From contig NZ_BSCT01000026.1 in NCBI RefSeq assembly GCF_030159255.1, forward strand, positions 1 through 64,000: a stretch of 64,000 nucleotides of DNA. Reading direction: 5' to 3'. Source of the stretch: Bradyrhizobium sp. SSBR45G. Lineage in GTDB: Bacteria; Pseudomonadota; Alphaproteobacteria; Rhizobiales; Xanthobacteraceae. The notes beneath the pieces are model-generated. The model ran no database searches and had not been told where the DNA came from. It saw nothing but the letters and a program-made list of their open reading frames with translations. Below are positions 43,017-52,511 of this stretch, piece after piece. Made by a program: the position numbers and the translations under genes. Numbering within the stretch: the stretch's first letter is position 1; each line of letters begins with the position of its first letter.

Positions 43017-44600
43017 TCAGCCCACAGCCGCCGCGTCGGATGTCCTAGCGATCGCCAACTCGCGCAACTTGCTTTTGAGTATCTTGCCGGTGGAGGCTGA
43101 TGGCAGAGCCTCGAGGATCATCACCTCCGTCGGACGCTTGTACGACGTGAGTTGTTGAGCCGCATAAGACTTCAAGTCCTCGGCGCTCACCTGTGCGCCG
43201 GGAAGAAGCTGCACGAACGCGACGACCTCCTCGTTGCCGTCCACCGATCGCCCGACAACGGCCGATTGCACGACTTGATCGTGCGAGTTCAAGACTGCCT
43301 CCACCTCGGCGGGATAGACGTTGAAGCCGGAACGGATGATCAGTTCCTTGGTCCGGCCAGCGATATAGAGATGGCCCTCGCCATTCACCCGAGCGAGATC
43401 TCCGGTGTTGAACCAGCCTTCGCGATCGATCGCCGCGGCCGTCAGCTCCGGAGCCCGATAGTAGCCAAGCATCACATTTGGCCCCCGGACATGCAATTCG
43501 CCGACGTCGCCGGTCGCGACCTCCTGACCCTGCATGCCTACGATCCGATGCTCGATCCCGGGCAGGAAGGGGCCGACCGACTCGTCTGCGACAGGATGCT
43601 CCGATCGCACGCCAGATAGGCCCGGCGAACATTCGGTGATGCCATAGTTGTTCAAGAGTGGAATTCCAAACTCGTCCTCGATCCGCTTCTTGAGATCGAG
43701 GTCAAGGGGAGCGCCGGCGACGGACATGACCCGCAACCTGCCCCGTTCGAGCCGCTGGAGACCCTTGACCGCCTTGTACTCGAGCAGACGCTGATATGTG
43801 GCGGGTACGCCGAACAGGCTCGTAATGCCCTCGTTGGCTATGGCATGCGCCAGCGCGGCGGGATCGGCCTTGGCCACGACGTGCAGAGTGCTGCCATGCA
43901 TCAACGTTGCAATCAGCAGAACCGAATAGCCGACGATGTGGGACATCGGCAGTACGCCATAGATGCGGTCGGCCGGACCGCTCTTGCGCAGCAGCCCCGA
44001 AACCCTTCCGGTGAAGAGAAGGTTGCGATGGCTCAACATCACGCCCTTTGGAGCACCGGTCGTGCCCGATGTATAAAGCAGACCCGCAACCTGCCGCGCA
44101 CCATCCTTCTCGACGGGCTCCGCTTGCGCATCGGCATTGAGAGGACCGATGCCAATTCCACCAAACGGCCCCACGGCGCGGATCGCGGCGCCGACGCGGG
44201 TGGCGTGATCGGCGGCTTCCTTCGAGACTGCCGCGTTGAACAGCACGCGCCTCGCGCCGCTGTGCGTTGCGATCTGATCGATTTCCCGGGCCGACAGGCG
44301 GGGATTGACCGGGATGCCCCACGCATCGAGCTTGCTGGTCGCGAATAGCATCGCTCCCAGAGCCACGCTGTTCTCGCTCGCAATCATCACGCGATCGCCG
44401 GCCCTGATCCCGAGATCGGCGAAATCCTTCGTCACAGCGTCGACAGCGTGGGAAAACTGCCGGTAGCTCCACGAACGCCCGCCTTCCAGAAAGGCCGGCT
44501 GATCCGGAACGTCCCGCACGAATGGCGCGTAGACCTCGTGCACCCTGGACGGCAGGCCGTCCAGCAATTCGGACGCAGCGATAGCTTCAACGCTCCTCAT
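43017..44600 (-). CDS. AMP-dependent acyl-CoA synthetase (class I adenylating)
   Basis: A 527-residue ligase. The ATP loop is LLYTSGTTGAPKGVMLSH, followed by YGITECSPGLSG, WFNTGDLARVN and the C-terminal STGKILKSKLRELA with the catalytic Lys. It activates a carboxylic acid to an AMP ester and then a CoA thioester, plausibly the acid produced by the oxidase/aldehyde dehydrogenase pair. It is first in its unit, with a perfect palindrome about 95 bases upstream. A GGGGAGGACGGC ribosome site marks the start at 44600. Confidence 0.93.
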   Translation of the reverse strand: MRSVEAIAASELLDGLPSRVHEVYAPFVRDVPDQPAFLEGGRSWSYRQFSHAVDAVTKDFADLGIRAGDRVMIASENSVALGAMLFATSKLDAWGIPVNPRLSAREIDQIATHSGARRVLFNAAVSKEAADHATRVGAAIRAVGPFGGIGIGPLNADAQAEPVEKDGARQVAGLLYTSGTTGAPKGVMLSHRNLLFTGRVSGLLRKSGPADRIYGVLPMSHIVGYSVLLIATLMHGSTLHVVAKADPAALAHAIANEGITSLFGVPATYQRLLEYKAVKGLQRLERGRLRVMSVAGAPLDLDLKKRIEDEFGIPLLNNYGITECSPGLSGVRSEHPVADESVGPFLPGIEHRIVGMQGQEVATGDVGELHVRGPNVMLGYYRAPELTAAAIDREGWFNTGDLARVNGEGHLYIAGRTKELIIRSGFNVYPAEVEAVLNSHDQVVQSAVVGRSVDGNEEVVAFVQLLPGAQVSAEDLKSYAAQQLTSYKRPTEVMILEALPSASTGKILKSKLRELAIARTSDAAAVG

Positions 44601-45416
44601 GCCGTCCTCCCCTGCCTTGTTTTCGAGAGTGCCGCGTCGCCCCTTCAAACGGGAAGGTTCGCCACATCACCTCCATCGGCAAGCCAAATAAACCGTTCTA
44701 AAATAGAACTGTCAAGTTCGACGAGCCGCACGTTGCCATAAATGCTCGCCACGTGGATCAGAACACATAATTCCGATTTGGAATTACCTCGACCATTTCG
44801 AGTGACTCAAAACTCGCCTGCCAAGCACATTGCGCGTTGGCACGCACAGTCGTTGCGTTCCCCGCTCGAAATTCATTGGCGCGGCTACCAGCGCGGAGGC
44901 CTTCTTTGAGCTCGCAGGTCCGAGATGCTTCAGTTGGGTCCCGGCACGCGTGCGGCCGTCCAGGCAACTCGACTCTTCGGGTATCCAAGGACGCGGCAAT
45001 GAAATGAGATTGCAGCGCACCAAATTCCGCCTGCCCAAGCAAGCCGAAACCCGGACCAGGCCGCCGGCAACGGTCGCTCCCGATCCTCGCGGCCTTGATG
45101 CGAGTCCGACGGCGATTCAAAGCCTTGAAGCGCGAACTGAATGACGTGGCGCAAAGGCGCTCACGGAGGTACTAGGACATCCGGAACGCAACAGCATCGT
45201 TGCGCGTGGGGCCATCGCCACATCGCCTGTCGCTGTCGAAGACGGCATCACGCCCCTGGAAACGCCCTACGCGCAGAACCAACTTCAGCGAAGCTGGTTC
45301 GCCGCAACAGCGTGTTCGTTCCATTCAGGGCGAACTCCTGGTACGTCGGGAACGGCAGGCAACCCGTTCTCGATCCGCTTCGACCCGCGAATCACGTCCT
45401 CAAGCATCACTCTCCG
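44601..45416. other. Gene-free interval with promoter and palindrome
   Basis: An 816-base region between convergently read units. It contains the acyl-CoA ligase promoter with its palindrome. A stop-free + strand frame runs from about 45145 to 45443 without any ATG start or recognised domain. I see no reliable gene; it may be decayed coding DNA. Confidence 0.5.
44695..44709. promoter_or_regulatory. Perfect palindromic operator upstream of acyl-CoA ligase gene
   Basis: GTTCTAAAATAGAAC: perfect six-base arms around AAA, 95 bases before the acyl-CoA synthetase start. It resembles a TetR- or FadR-type operator, but no TetR gene is within 9 kb; the regulator is unknown. Confidence 0.5.
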
Positions 45417-45806
45417 TCACAAGGAGCATGCGTCTGGGTGATGATCGTCGAGCGCATGGTGCAACTGGGGCACGCCTTCAACTGAACTTCCATATCGCTT
45501 GCCCCAGGTCCGAAGCGACAGCAGGACGGGCCCGAGGCTCTGGCCGAAAGCAGAAATTTCATACTCAACCTTCGGAGGGCTTTGCGGATAGACATGGCGC
45601 ACGATCACGCCATCCGCTTCCAGTTCGCGCAGCTGAAGCGTCAGCATCCTCTGCGTGGCGTTGGGGATGGCTCGCGACAGTTCCATGAACCGCTTCTTGC
45701 CCGCAAAGAGATGAAACAAAATCAGTGGCTTCCACATGCCACCGATGACGGACAGCGTCACTCCGACGGCACATCCGCTTTTCGCGTCAAATCTCTTTGG
45801 GCGCAT
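45417..45806 (-). CDS. HxlR family transcriptional regulator
   Basis: A 129-residue winged-helix protein. SVIGGMWKPLILFHLFAGKKRF and ELSRAIPNATQRMLTLQLREL are HxlR signatures; VEYEISAFGQSLGPVLLSL marks the C-terminal dimer helices. Several such regulators sense electrophiles or redox changes through cysteines; a Cys is at residue 12 (SGCAVG), a position often used in the redox-sensing members. The start at 45806 is chosen because GGAGGTCTCG precedes it. It is divergent from the YhdH-type reductase gene across 488 bases, suggesting control of that gene. Confidence 0.88.
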   Translation of the reverse strand: MRPKRFDAKSGCAVGVTLSVIGGMWKPLILFHLFAGKKRFMELSRAIPNATQRMLTLQLRELEADGVIVRHVYPQSPPKVEYEISAFGQSLGPVLLSLRTWGKRYGSSVEGVPQLHHALDDHHPDACSL

Positions 45807-46294
45807 CGAGACCTCCATAGATGACCGCGACTGCCGCGACATGTGCACTCTGAATGCAGGCAGGATACGACACCGCGTCCGCAAGGCTGACGTCCACTGC
45901 GTGACCTTTCGATCGTGCCGCTCCCATGACGCCCTTTGGGGCAACTGTCGATACCATCGAGGAGCGATTGTCCCGATCGTTCTCCTCTTAAATATCACAT
46001 GACGATTACAATACAACAGATGCGACGGCTTCCCTGCAGGGTGGGTTGTCGGCGACGACTCGCACGAGAGCGACCGGACGAACGGGCCCTGGCAACGGGC
46101 TGCCTGCCCGCGCCTAGGGACATTAAGTCGCCAAATCAGGCCTATTGTGTCAAATCGGCCAAGCCCGGCTCCCGCTCCGGCGAGCGTCGCGTACGTCCAT
46201 AAATGATAGTATGAGCTTTAATTGTGCCTTCTTGCAGAAAAACACGCGCGCCCCTAACTCCCGCCTCAACCCAACACCGACCGGGGATATGGCG
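45807..46294. other. Divergent promoter interval
   Basis: About 490 bases between the HxlR gene and the reductase gene, which read away from each other. It should hold both promoters. I saw no strong palindrome that would identify an operator, and the short frames lack ribosome sites. Confidence 0.5.
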
Positions 46295-47281
46295 ATGGCG
46301 TTCAAGGCACTGCTGGCAGCAAAGACAGATGGCACGATGACGACCAGCGTGGTCGACATGACCGAAGGCGAACTCATGCCCGGCGACGTTACGATCGCCG
46401 TTGATTACTCGACCGTGAACTACAAGGATGCGATGGCCCTTAGCGGGCGCACGGAGATCATTCGCCAGTTTCCCCTCATTCCCGGCATCGATCTCGCTGG
46501 AACAGTGGAGCAATCCTCTTATCCCGGCATCGCCGTCGGCGACCGCGTCGTCGCCAACAGCTGGGGGTTAAGTCAGACCCATCACGGCGGATATGCTCAG
46601 AAGGCGCGGCTCAAAGGCGAGTGGCTGGTCAAGATTCCAAGTCCGTTTTCGACCAAAGACGCCATGGCGATCGGTACGGCCGGTTACACCGCGATGCTGT
46701 CGGTGCTCGCCCTCGAACATGGCGGCATTACTCCGCAGCGTGGCGACATTCTCGTCACCGGCGCCAATGGCGGCGTCGGCTCGATTGCGATCGCGCTGCT
46801 CTCCGATCTCGGCTATCGCGTCGTTGCATCGACTGGACGCCTCGCGGAAGCCGATTATCTGCGAAGTCTCGGCGCGGCCGATGTCATCGATCGACGCACA
46901 CTTTCGGAGCCAGGAGCGCCGATTGCACGCGAGCGTTGGGCTGGCGCCGTCGACTCCGTCGGCAGCCATACGCTGGTCAACACGCTGGCGCAGACGCAAT
47001 ACCGCGGCGTAGTGACCGCCTGCGGCTTGGCCCAGGGCGCCGATCTTCCGGGAACAGTTCTGCCGTTCATCCTGCGGAACGTCACGCTTGCTGGCATCGA
47101 TTCGGTCAATGCGCCGCAGGAGGCGCGCATCGAGGCATGGTCGTGTTTGGCCCGCGATCTGGATTTGAACAAGCTCGCCCGAACGGTACACGTGGTCGGC
47201 CTTGCAGAGGTCCCTGATGTGGCGCGGCAGATCTTCGCAGGAACGGTCCAGGGCCGTACCGTCGTCGACGTGAATGCGTAG
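46295..47281 (+). CDS. YhdH/YhfP family quinone oxidoreductase (acrylyl-CoA reductase-like)
   Basis: A 328-residue medium-chain reductase without zinc ligands. YHxxNYKD-type DYSTVNYKDAMALSG and RQFPLIPGIDLAGTVE define the YhdH/AcuI family; the NADPH site is VTGANGGVGSIAIALL. AcuI-type members reduce acryloyl-CoA and other enoyl acceptors, giving detoxification of electrophiles. The ATG at 46295 fits the GGGGAT ribosome site; 46289 is an alternative. Divergent from the HxlR regulator, the likely controller. Confidence 0.9.
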   Translation: MAFKALLAAKTDGTMTTSVVDMTEGELMPGDVTIAVDYSTVNYKDAMALSGRTEIIRQFPLIPGIDLAGTVEQSSYPGIAVGDRVVANSWGLSQTHHGGYAQKARLKGEWLVKIPSPFSTKDAMAIGTAGYTAMLSVLALEHGGITPQRGDILVTGANGGVGSIAIALLSDLGYRVVASTGRLAEADYLRSLGAADVIDRRTLSEPGAPIARERWAGAVDSVGSHTLVNTLAQTQYRGVVTACGLAQGADLPGTVLPFILRNVTLAGIDSVNAPQEARIEAWSCLARDLDLNKLARTVHVVGLAEVPDVARQIFAGTVQGRTVVDVNA

Positions 47282-47509
47282 CTAAGCCGCGACAGGCAAG
47301 CCGGGCGGCGCTGATCCGGGTCATCGACCTTAGGACGCGCCGTCGAGGCGCGTCATGTGCTCAACGGATACAAGTGTGACGGCCCAAACGGCTGAATAGC
47401 GATTTCGGTCCGACGCCTGTCGTGGCCCTGACGCTGTTCTCAATCGCGACAGTTGCATGTTCGATCCCGTCAGATTCGACCATGGCTACGTCGGCGCTGC
47501 AAGCTCACG

Positions 47510-48289
47510 TCACCACTTTTCGACCCAAGGTCGGAGCACGACCTCGAACGCCCACGTCGACCGATGCTGACGATGCAGTTGCAGATAGGTCTTTGCGATA
47601 TGGTCAGGGTGGGCCATGTTGTCGTCGATAGTTGTTCCCGCCAACCGGTGCGCGCGGGTCCCGTCCTCCTGCGTCCAGCCGATCGCGGCGTCGATCGGCA
47701 CATTCGCGATATGGATACCCTGCGGCATCAGCTCTCTTGCCATGCTCTGCGCGAGACCGGACTTGGCGTGACATGCCATCGCGAAGGCGCCACTCGAAGG
47801 GAAGCCTTTGAGCGCCGCGCTGGCGTTCGTGAAGATGATCGTTCCTCTTGCGCCATTGGCGTCGGGCTCGTTTCCAAGCATGAGGCGAGCGGCCTGTTGA
47901 CCGACCAGGAACGCGCTGAATGCCGAATTTCGAAGAGTTTCAAGCGCCATGTCCGGATCGGCTTCGATAACCTTCTTGCCAAAGATGCCGGCAACCCGAC
48001 CATCGATGTTGTGCACGACAAGCCTCGGCGTCCCGACATCTCCAACGACATTCGAGAACAGCTGTGCCACGGCTGCCGGTTGGCTTGCGTCGCAGGCGTA
48101 GCGACGCACGCCATGCGTCTTCTCGAGAGCTTCAAGGACCGCTTTTTCAGGGTTTCTGGCTGCGACGCAGACGCGCATGCCGTTTTTAGCGAACAGCCTG
48201 GCGCAACTCGAGCTGATGCCGGGCCCACCGCCGACAATGAGTGCGGCGTCCTGCATAGTCGTTTCAACACCGCGGTCGGTATGAGTCAT
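47510..48289 (-). CDS. Atypical SDR family protein (no catalytic tyrosine)
   Basis: A 259-residue SDR fold. The cofactor loop is VGGGPGISSS, so NAD(P) binding is likely, but the NNAG motif reads VHNID and the Y-x-x-x-K site reads ACHAK: Ala172 replaces the catalytic Tyr, Lys176 stays. Such proteins are unlikely to be normal dehydrogenases. The C-terminus (HRSTWAFEVVLRPWVEKW) is shared with two other proteins in this window. GAGGGAG precedes the ATG at 48289. It lies beside the alpha/beta hydrolase gene, same direction. Confidence 0.88.
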   Translation of the reverse strand: MTHTDRGVETTMQDAALIVGGGPGISSSCARLFAKNGMRVCVAARNPEKAVLEALEKTHGVRRYACDASQPAAVAQLFSNVVGDVGTPRLVVHNIDGRVAGIFGKKVIEADPDMALETLRNSAFSAFLVGQQAARLMLGNEPDANGARGTIIFTNASAALKGFPSSGAFAMACHAKSGLAQSMARELMPQGIHIANVPIDAAIGWTQEDGTRAHRLAGTTIDDNMAHPDHIAKTYLQLHRQHRSTWAFEVVLRPWVEKW

Positions 48290-48366
48290 GTTGCTCCCTC
48301 GGGTACTTCGATGATGGCGCGCCTGCTGGCATCACCTTCCAACTCCATCCTGTCAGGGGATCGTCG

Positions 48367-49212
48367 CTACTCGTCCAGGAACTGGATGGCGTGCTTCAGA
48401 AACCTGTCGGGATACTGGAATTGCGCCCCGTGACCGGCATCGGGGTAGACGATCAACTGAGCATTCGGAATGTTCTGCACCATATGCCAGGAGTTGATCG
48501 TGGCGATCATGATGTCGTTGACGCCGTTGACGACCAGGGTCGGCTGGGTGATTTCGGTGAGATGGGCGAACGGCTTTTCCGGATCGAGCGGCGCAACGAA
48601 GGCGGTGTTCGCGGCGATCTGCGCCTGCATGAACTCCGGCGAACTCGGCGGATCCTGGTCCTTGCGCTGGTGGCGACGTTCCCAGAAGTCGCGACCGGCC
48701 TGCTTCGCCGCCTCGGAGGGACCAAAGAACAGAAACAGGAAGTCGTCGACCGTCGGCAACGGCCGGGGTGCGACTTCGAAAATCTTCGGATCGGGATCGG
48801 GACGGCCGCCGCGCGGCTGGGTGCCAAGCAACATCAGCCTGCGGACGAGGTCCGGATGACGTCGTGTCAGATCCTGCGCGACCATTCCTCCGAGCGAGAA
48901 CCCCACGACGTCGACCCTGGAAATGCCGAGCGCCTGGATCACCTTTGCCGCGTCATCAGCCATGTCCTCGATGCGGGTGCGCGGCGCACCTGTTGACGAT
49001 GCACAGCCGCGGTAGTCGTACAGAATGACCTCGCGGCCAGCCGCCAGCCCGTCTGTCATGAGCGGATCCCAATGATCCATGCCACCACGAAAATGCTGCA
49101 GGAAGAACAGCGGAGGCTGTCCAGAAGCCGCGTTGCCCCAGCGACGATAGGCGAAGCGATCGCCGTCCACTTCGATGCTGCGGGTCGGTGCCGTGAGATG
49201 TGTGTCTGCCAT
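48367..49212 (-). CDS. Alpha/beta hydrolase (paralogue of 52512-53375)
   Basis: A 281-residue hydrolase. QHFRGGMDHWDP replaces the usual HG oxyanion loop, GFSLGG holds Ser106, NDIMIA and DAGHGAQFQYP supply Asp and His. It resembles the protein encoded at 52512-53375, including the shared C-terminal pattern NDIM, AQLI and DAGHG followed by FQY. The activity is unknown; esterase or C-C hydrolase are possible. AAGGAGCACATC marks the start at 49212. It lies directly upstream of the atypical SDR gene on the same strand. Confidence 0.88.
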   Translation of the reverse strand: MADTHLTAPTRSIEVDGDRFAYRRWGNAASGQPPLFFLQHFRGGMDHWDPLMTDGLAAGREVILYDYRGCASSTGAPRTRIEDMADDAAKVIQALGISRVDVVGFSLGGMVAQDLTRRHPDLVRRLMLLGTQPRGGRPDPDPKIFEVAPRPLPTVDDFLFLFFGPSEAAKQAGRDFWERRHQRKDQDPPSSPEFMQAQIAANTAFVAPLDPEKPFAHLTEITQPTLVVNGVNDIMIATINSWHMVQNIPNAQLIVYPDAGHGAQFQYPDRFLKHAIQFLDE

Positions 49213-49326
49213 GATGTGCTCCTTATGATGGGAGGCAATGCTCCACGCCCACCAAGCCGATCGCCCCGACGACCATCGAGGCTGGCGGGCGAGCAATGGG
49301 GCCGCGCTTAGGCGGCCCCAACAGCG

Positions 49327-50421
49327 TCAGGCGCGGTCCGCTTCAGCCAAGGTCGGATAGTCGGTGTAGCCCGCCGAGCCGCCCCCGTAGAGCGTCGCCG
49401 GATTGAGGTTTGCCAGCGGCGCGCCGATCTTCAGGCGCTGGACGAGGTCCGGGTTGGCGATGAACGGCCTTCCGAAGGCAAACAGATCCGCCAGTCCTTC
49501 CCGCAGCCGCGTCGTCGCCAGGTCGACATTGTAGCCGTTGTTGGCGATATACGTGTTCTTGAACTTGTCCCGCAGCGCCTTGAAGTCGAATGGTGCAACG
49601 TCGCGCGCCCCGCCGGTCGCGCCTTCGACGACATGGAGGTAGGCGATACCGAGCTCATCGAGCTTCGTGACGATGTAGTCGAACTGTGCCTGTGGATCGG
49701 TTGCGGACACGCCGTTGGCAGGCGACACCGGCGAAATCCGAACCCCGGTCCGGCTCGCTCCAACTTCGTCGACGACGGCAGCCGTCACCTCGAGCATGAG
49801 CCTGGCACGATTCTCGATCGATCCGCCATATGCATCGGTACGTGTGTTGACCCCGTCCTTGGCGAATTGGTCGAGCAAGTACCCGTTGGCGCCGTGAACC
49901 TCGACACCATCGAATCCGGCAGCAATCGCATTGGCGGCGCCGCGACGGAAATCCGCGATGATGCCGGGGATCTCGCCGAGTTCGAGCGCCCGAGGTTCCG
50001 AGACGTCGACAAAGGTGTTGTTCACGAAGGTCTTGGTCTGCGCCCTGATGGCAGACGGCGCCACCGGAGGCTGGCCCCCCGGCTGCAGGTCGACATGCGA
50101 CACCCGACCCACGTGCCAGAGCTGCAGGAAGATGCGTCCGCCCTTGTCGTGAACGGCACCGGTCACCCTTCGCCAGCCGTCGATCTGTGCCTGCGTGTAG
50201 ATGCCGGGCGTGTCCTGATAGCCCTGTCCTTGCTCCGAGACCTGGGTCGCTTCCGAGATGATCAGGCCCGCCGAGGCGCGCTGCGCATAGTATTGCGCAG
50301 CGAGATCGCCCGGCACAAACCCGACGCCTGCTCTGTTGCGCGTCAACGGCGCCATGACGATCCGGTTGGACAGTGTAAGAGAGCCGAGGACATACGGCTC
50401 AAAGAGCGTCTTGCTAGTCAT
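49327..50421 (-). CDS. Old yellow enzyme family alkene reductase (NemA-like)
   Basis: A 364-residue FMN flavoprotein. HGAN with the following Y (VEVHGANGYLLDQF) gives the substrate-binding His/Asn and Tyr; ITLSNRIVMAPLTRNRA-like LTLSNRIVMAPLTRNRA starts the barrel, and FGRPFIANPDLV ends it. It reduces activated C=C bonds (enones, maleimides) or nitro groups using NAD(P)H. It belongs to the electrophile-handling set of region 4; a regulator with an electrophile-sensing Cys is encoded 4 kb to the right. Confidence 0.93.
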   Translation of the reverse strand: MTSKTLFEPYVLGSLTLSNRIVMAPLTRNRAGVGFVPGDLAAQYYAQRASAGLIISEATQVSEQGQGYQDTPGIYTQAQIDGWRRVTGAVHDKGGRIFLQLWHVGRVSHVDLQPGGQPPVAPSAIRAQTKTFVNNTFVDVSEPRALELGEIPGIIADFRRGAANAIAAGFDGVEVHGANGYLLDQFAKDGVNTRTDAYGGSIENRARLMLEVTAAVVDEVGASRTGVRISPVSPANGVSATDPQAQFDYIVTKLDELGIAYLHVVEGATGGARDVAPFDFKALRDKFKNTYIANNGYNVDLATTRLREGLADLFAFGRPFIANPDLVQRLKIGAPLANLNPATLYGGGSAGYTDYPTLAEADRA

Positions 50422-50626
50422 CTGTCACCTATATCCTGGAGTTTGAGGACTTGTCAGTTGGACGTTCAGATCCCGCCTTGCGCTCCGGGATCGTCCATAT
50501 ATGCCGACGAGCGCACAAAGGCGGCAGCGGCCGCGTGCGACCACCGGCGATCGATTCGAGCTACGCCTTCCGGCGATTTCAAAAACGATGAGCTGAGTGC
50601 TTGTGCCGCAATCGCACCAATATCAT

Positions 50627-51415
50627 TCAGGACGCCTCGTGATAGCGGGCAGCGGCGTATTGTTGCCGCATACCCGGAAGCATTGCTTGCCGAGTCGCCT
50701 GATAGGCATCCCACTGCCCGGCGTCGTGGAGTGGCGGGATCGTCACGGGCTCACGTCGATCGAAGCCAACCAGCGCAGCGTCGACCAGCTCTCCCGCGTC
50801 CATCACCACAGGAAGCGTATTGACGTCGACACCGGCACGATCCCAGATTTCGGTCCGTGTCGCAGCAGGCAGCACCGCCTGGACATAGACGCCCTTGGGA
50901 CCGAGCTCGAGGCTGAGTCCCTGGGACAGAAACGTCACGAACGCCTTGGTCGCGCCATACACCGACATGCCGAACTCCGGCGCGAGCCCAACCACGGAAG
51001 AAATGTTGACGATCGCGCCTTCGCCAGCCTCGACGAACCGCGGCGCCACCGCGCTGGCGAGGCGAACGACGGCGGTGGTGTTGAGAGCGACAAGACGTCC
51101 GACATCGTCGGCTGCCTGCGCGACAAAGGTCCCGCCCAGGGCTGCGCCAGCATTGTTGACGAGGACACCAATGCGGCGGTCGTCACGCAGTCGCGTTTCC
51201 ACCATTGCGAGCTCCGCCGGGTTGGTGAGATCGGCCTGCAGAACGTCGATGGCAACACCCGTCTCGGCGCGGAGCCGGGCAGCAAGCGTCTCCATTCGCG
51301 CCTTGTCGCGGGCGACGAGCACGAGATCGTGGCCGCGGCGAGCGAAGCGGTCTGCATAGGTCGCTCCGATGCCCGAGGACGCACCGGTGATGAGAACGAC
51401 GGGATTTTCAGCCAT
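50627..51415 (-). CDS. SDR family oxidoreductase (classical)
   Basis: A 262-residue short-chain dehydrogenase with the complete motif set: ITGASSGIGATYA, NNAGA, ISSVVG with catalytic Ser, and YGATK. The subfamily is that of hydroxysteroid or keto-reductase-type proteins of undefined substrate. It precedes or follows an MDR oxidoreductase gene in the same direction with a 59-base gap, so it may be co-transcribed with it. Confidence 0.9.
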   Translation of the reverse strand: MAENPVVLITGASSGIGATYADRFARRGHDLVLVARDKARMETLAARLRAETGVAIDVLQADLTNPAELAMVETRLRDDRRIGVLVNNAGAALGGTFVAQAADDVGRLVALNTTAVVRLASAVAPRFVEAGEGAIVNISSVVGLAPEFGMSVYGATKAFVTFLSQGLSLELGPKGVYVQAVLPAATRTEIWDRAGVDVNTLPVVMDAGELVDAALVGFDRREPVTIPPLHDAGQWDAYQATRQAMLPGMRQQYAAARYHEAS

Positions 51416-51474
51416 GATGACTCTCTATGGGAGCCCATACGGGCGTTGCGATTTCGATGAGGCCGCAGAAGGCT

Positions 51475-52479
51475 CTAGCCTGCTACGGTGATGACGACCT
51501 TGCCCTTGGCGCGCCCGGTCTCGACGTAAGCGAGCGCATCACCGGTCCTGTCGAACGGGAAGACCTTGTCCACGACCGGGCGGATCACGCCGGATTCGAT
51601 CAGGGATGTGATTTCGCTCAGTTGCTGCCCCTGCGCATGCATGAACAGGAACGTGAAGCGCACACCGAGGCTCTTGGCCTTCTTCCGCACGCCTCGGCTC
51701 AACAGGCGCATCAACAGTTTCAGGAATGGGTTCAAGCCCAGTTGCTTGGCGAATTCCGGGTCGGGCGGCCCCGAGATCGAGACGAGAAGACCGCCTGGCT
51801 TCAACACACGCAGGGATTTCTCGAGCTCCTTGGCGCCCTGGCTGTGCAGGACCAGATCGTAGCCCGACAGACTCTTCTCGAAATCCTGCGTCTTGTAGTC
51901 GACGACCACGTCCGCGCCGAGACCTTTGACCAGCTCGACATTTTTCGTGCTTGTCGTCGTTGCAACGAACGCGCCGAGATGCTTGGCGAGTTGGATGGCA
52001 AAAGTCCCCACGCCGCCGGAGCCGGCCTGGATGAAGACCTTCTGCCCGGGCTTCAGCCTGCCGACCTCTACCAACGCCTGCCAGGCGGTCAGCCCCACCA
52101 GCGGGATGGAGGCGGCCTCCTGCATGCCGATGTTCTTCGGCTTCAGCGCCACGTCCGCTTCATTGATGGCAATGGATTCTGCGAATGTTCCGATCCGATG
52201 ATCGCGCGGTCGAGAGTAGACCTCGTCGCCCACCTTGAACAACCGCACCCGAGGGCCAACCCTGACGACGACCCCGGCCACATCGTGGCCCAGAATGAAA
52301 GGCGGACGATACGGAAGGATGAGCTTGAATTCTCCATCCCGGACCTTGGAGTCGATGAGGTTGACACCCGTTGCATGGACCCGAACCAGGACATCATCGT
52401 CCCGCAACTCCGGCTCCGGCAAATTGGCCAGGCGCAGGGCGCCCTTCTTTTTGTACTTGTCGACAACGAAGGCCTTCAT
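51475..52479 (-). CDS. NADP-dependent medium-chain oxidoreductase (quinone oxidoreductase-like)
   Basis: A 334-residue zinc-free MDR. RVHATGVNLIDSKVRDGEF and PFILGHDVAGVV mark the N-terminal fold and QAGSGGVGTFAIQLAKHLGA the NADPH site. Members reduce quinones or enones and include many zinc-free reductases. It sits between the SDR and alpha/beta hydrolase genes, all minus strand, with gaps of 32-59 bases, suggesting a common transcript. Confidence 0.9.
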   Translation of the reverse strand: MKAFVVDKYKKKGALRLANLPEPELRDDDVLVRVHATGVNLIDSKVRDGEFKLILPYRPPFILGHDVAGVVVRVGPRVRLFKVGDEVYSRPRDHRIGTFAESIAINEADVALKPKNIGMQEAASIPLVGLTAWQALVEVGRLKPGQKVFIQAGSGGVGTFAIQLAKHLGAFVATTTSTKNVELVKGLGADVVVDYKTQDFEKSLSGYDLVLHSQGAKELEKSLRVLKPGGLLVSISGPPDPEFAKQLGLNPFLKLLMRLLSRGVRKKAKSLGVRFTFLFMHAQGQQLSEITSLIESGVIRPVVDKVFPFDRTGDALAYVETGRAKGKVVITVAG

Positions 52480-52511
52480 GGTGTCTCTCCAATCGAGGTA
52501 GCGTCGGGGCG

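Noticed and set aside
44758-45144. Short frames on both strands in the 44.6-45.4 kb gap
   Set aside because: No ribosome sites, no homology recognised, and neither strand shows consistent coding character.
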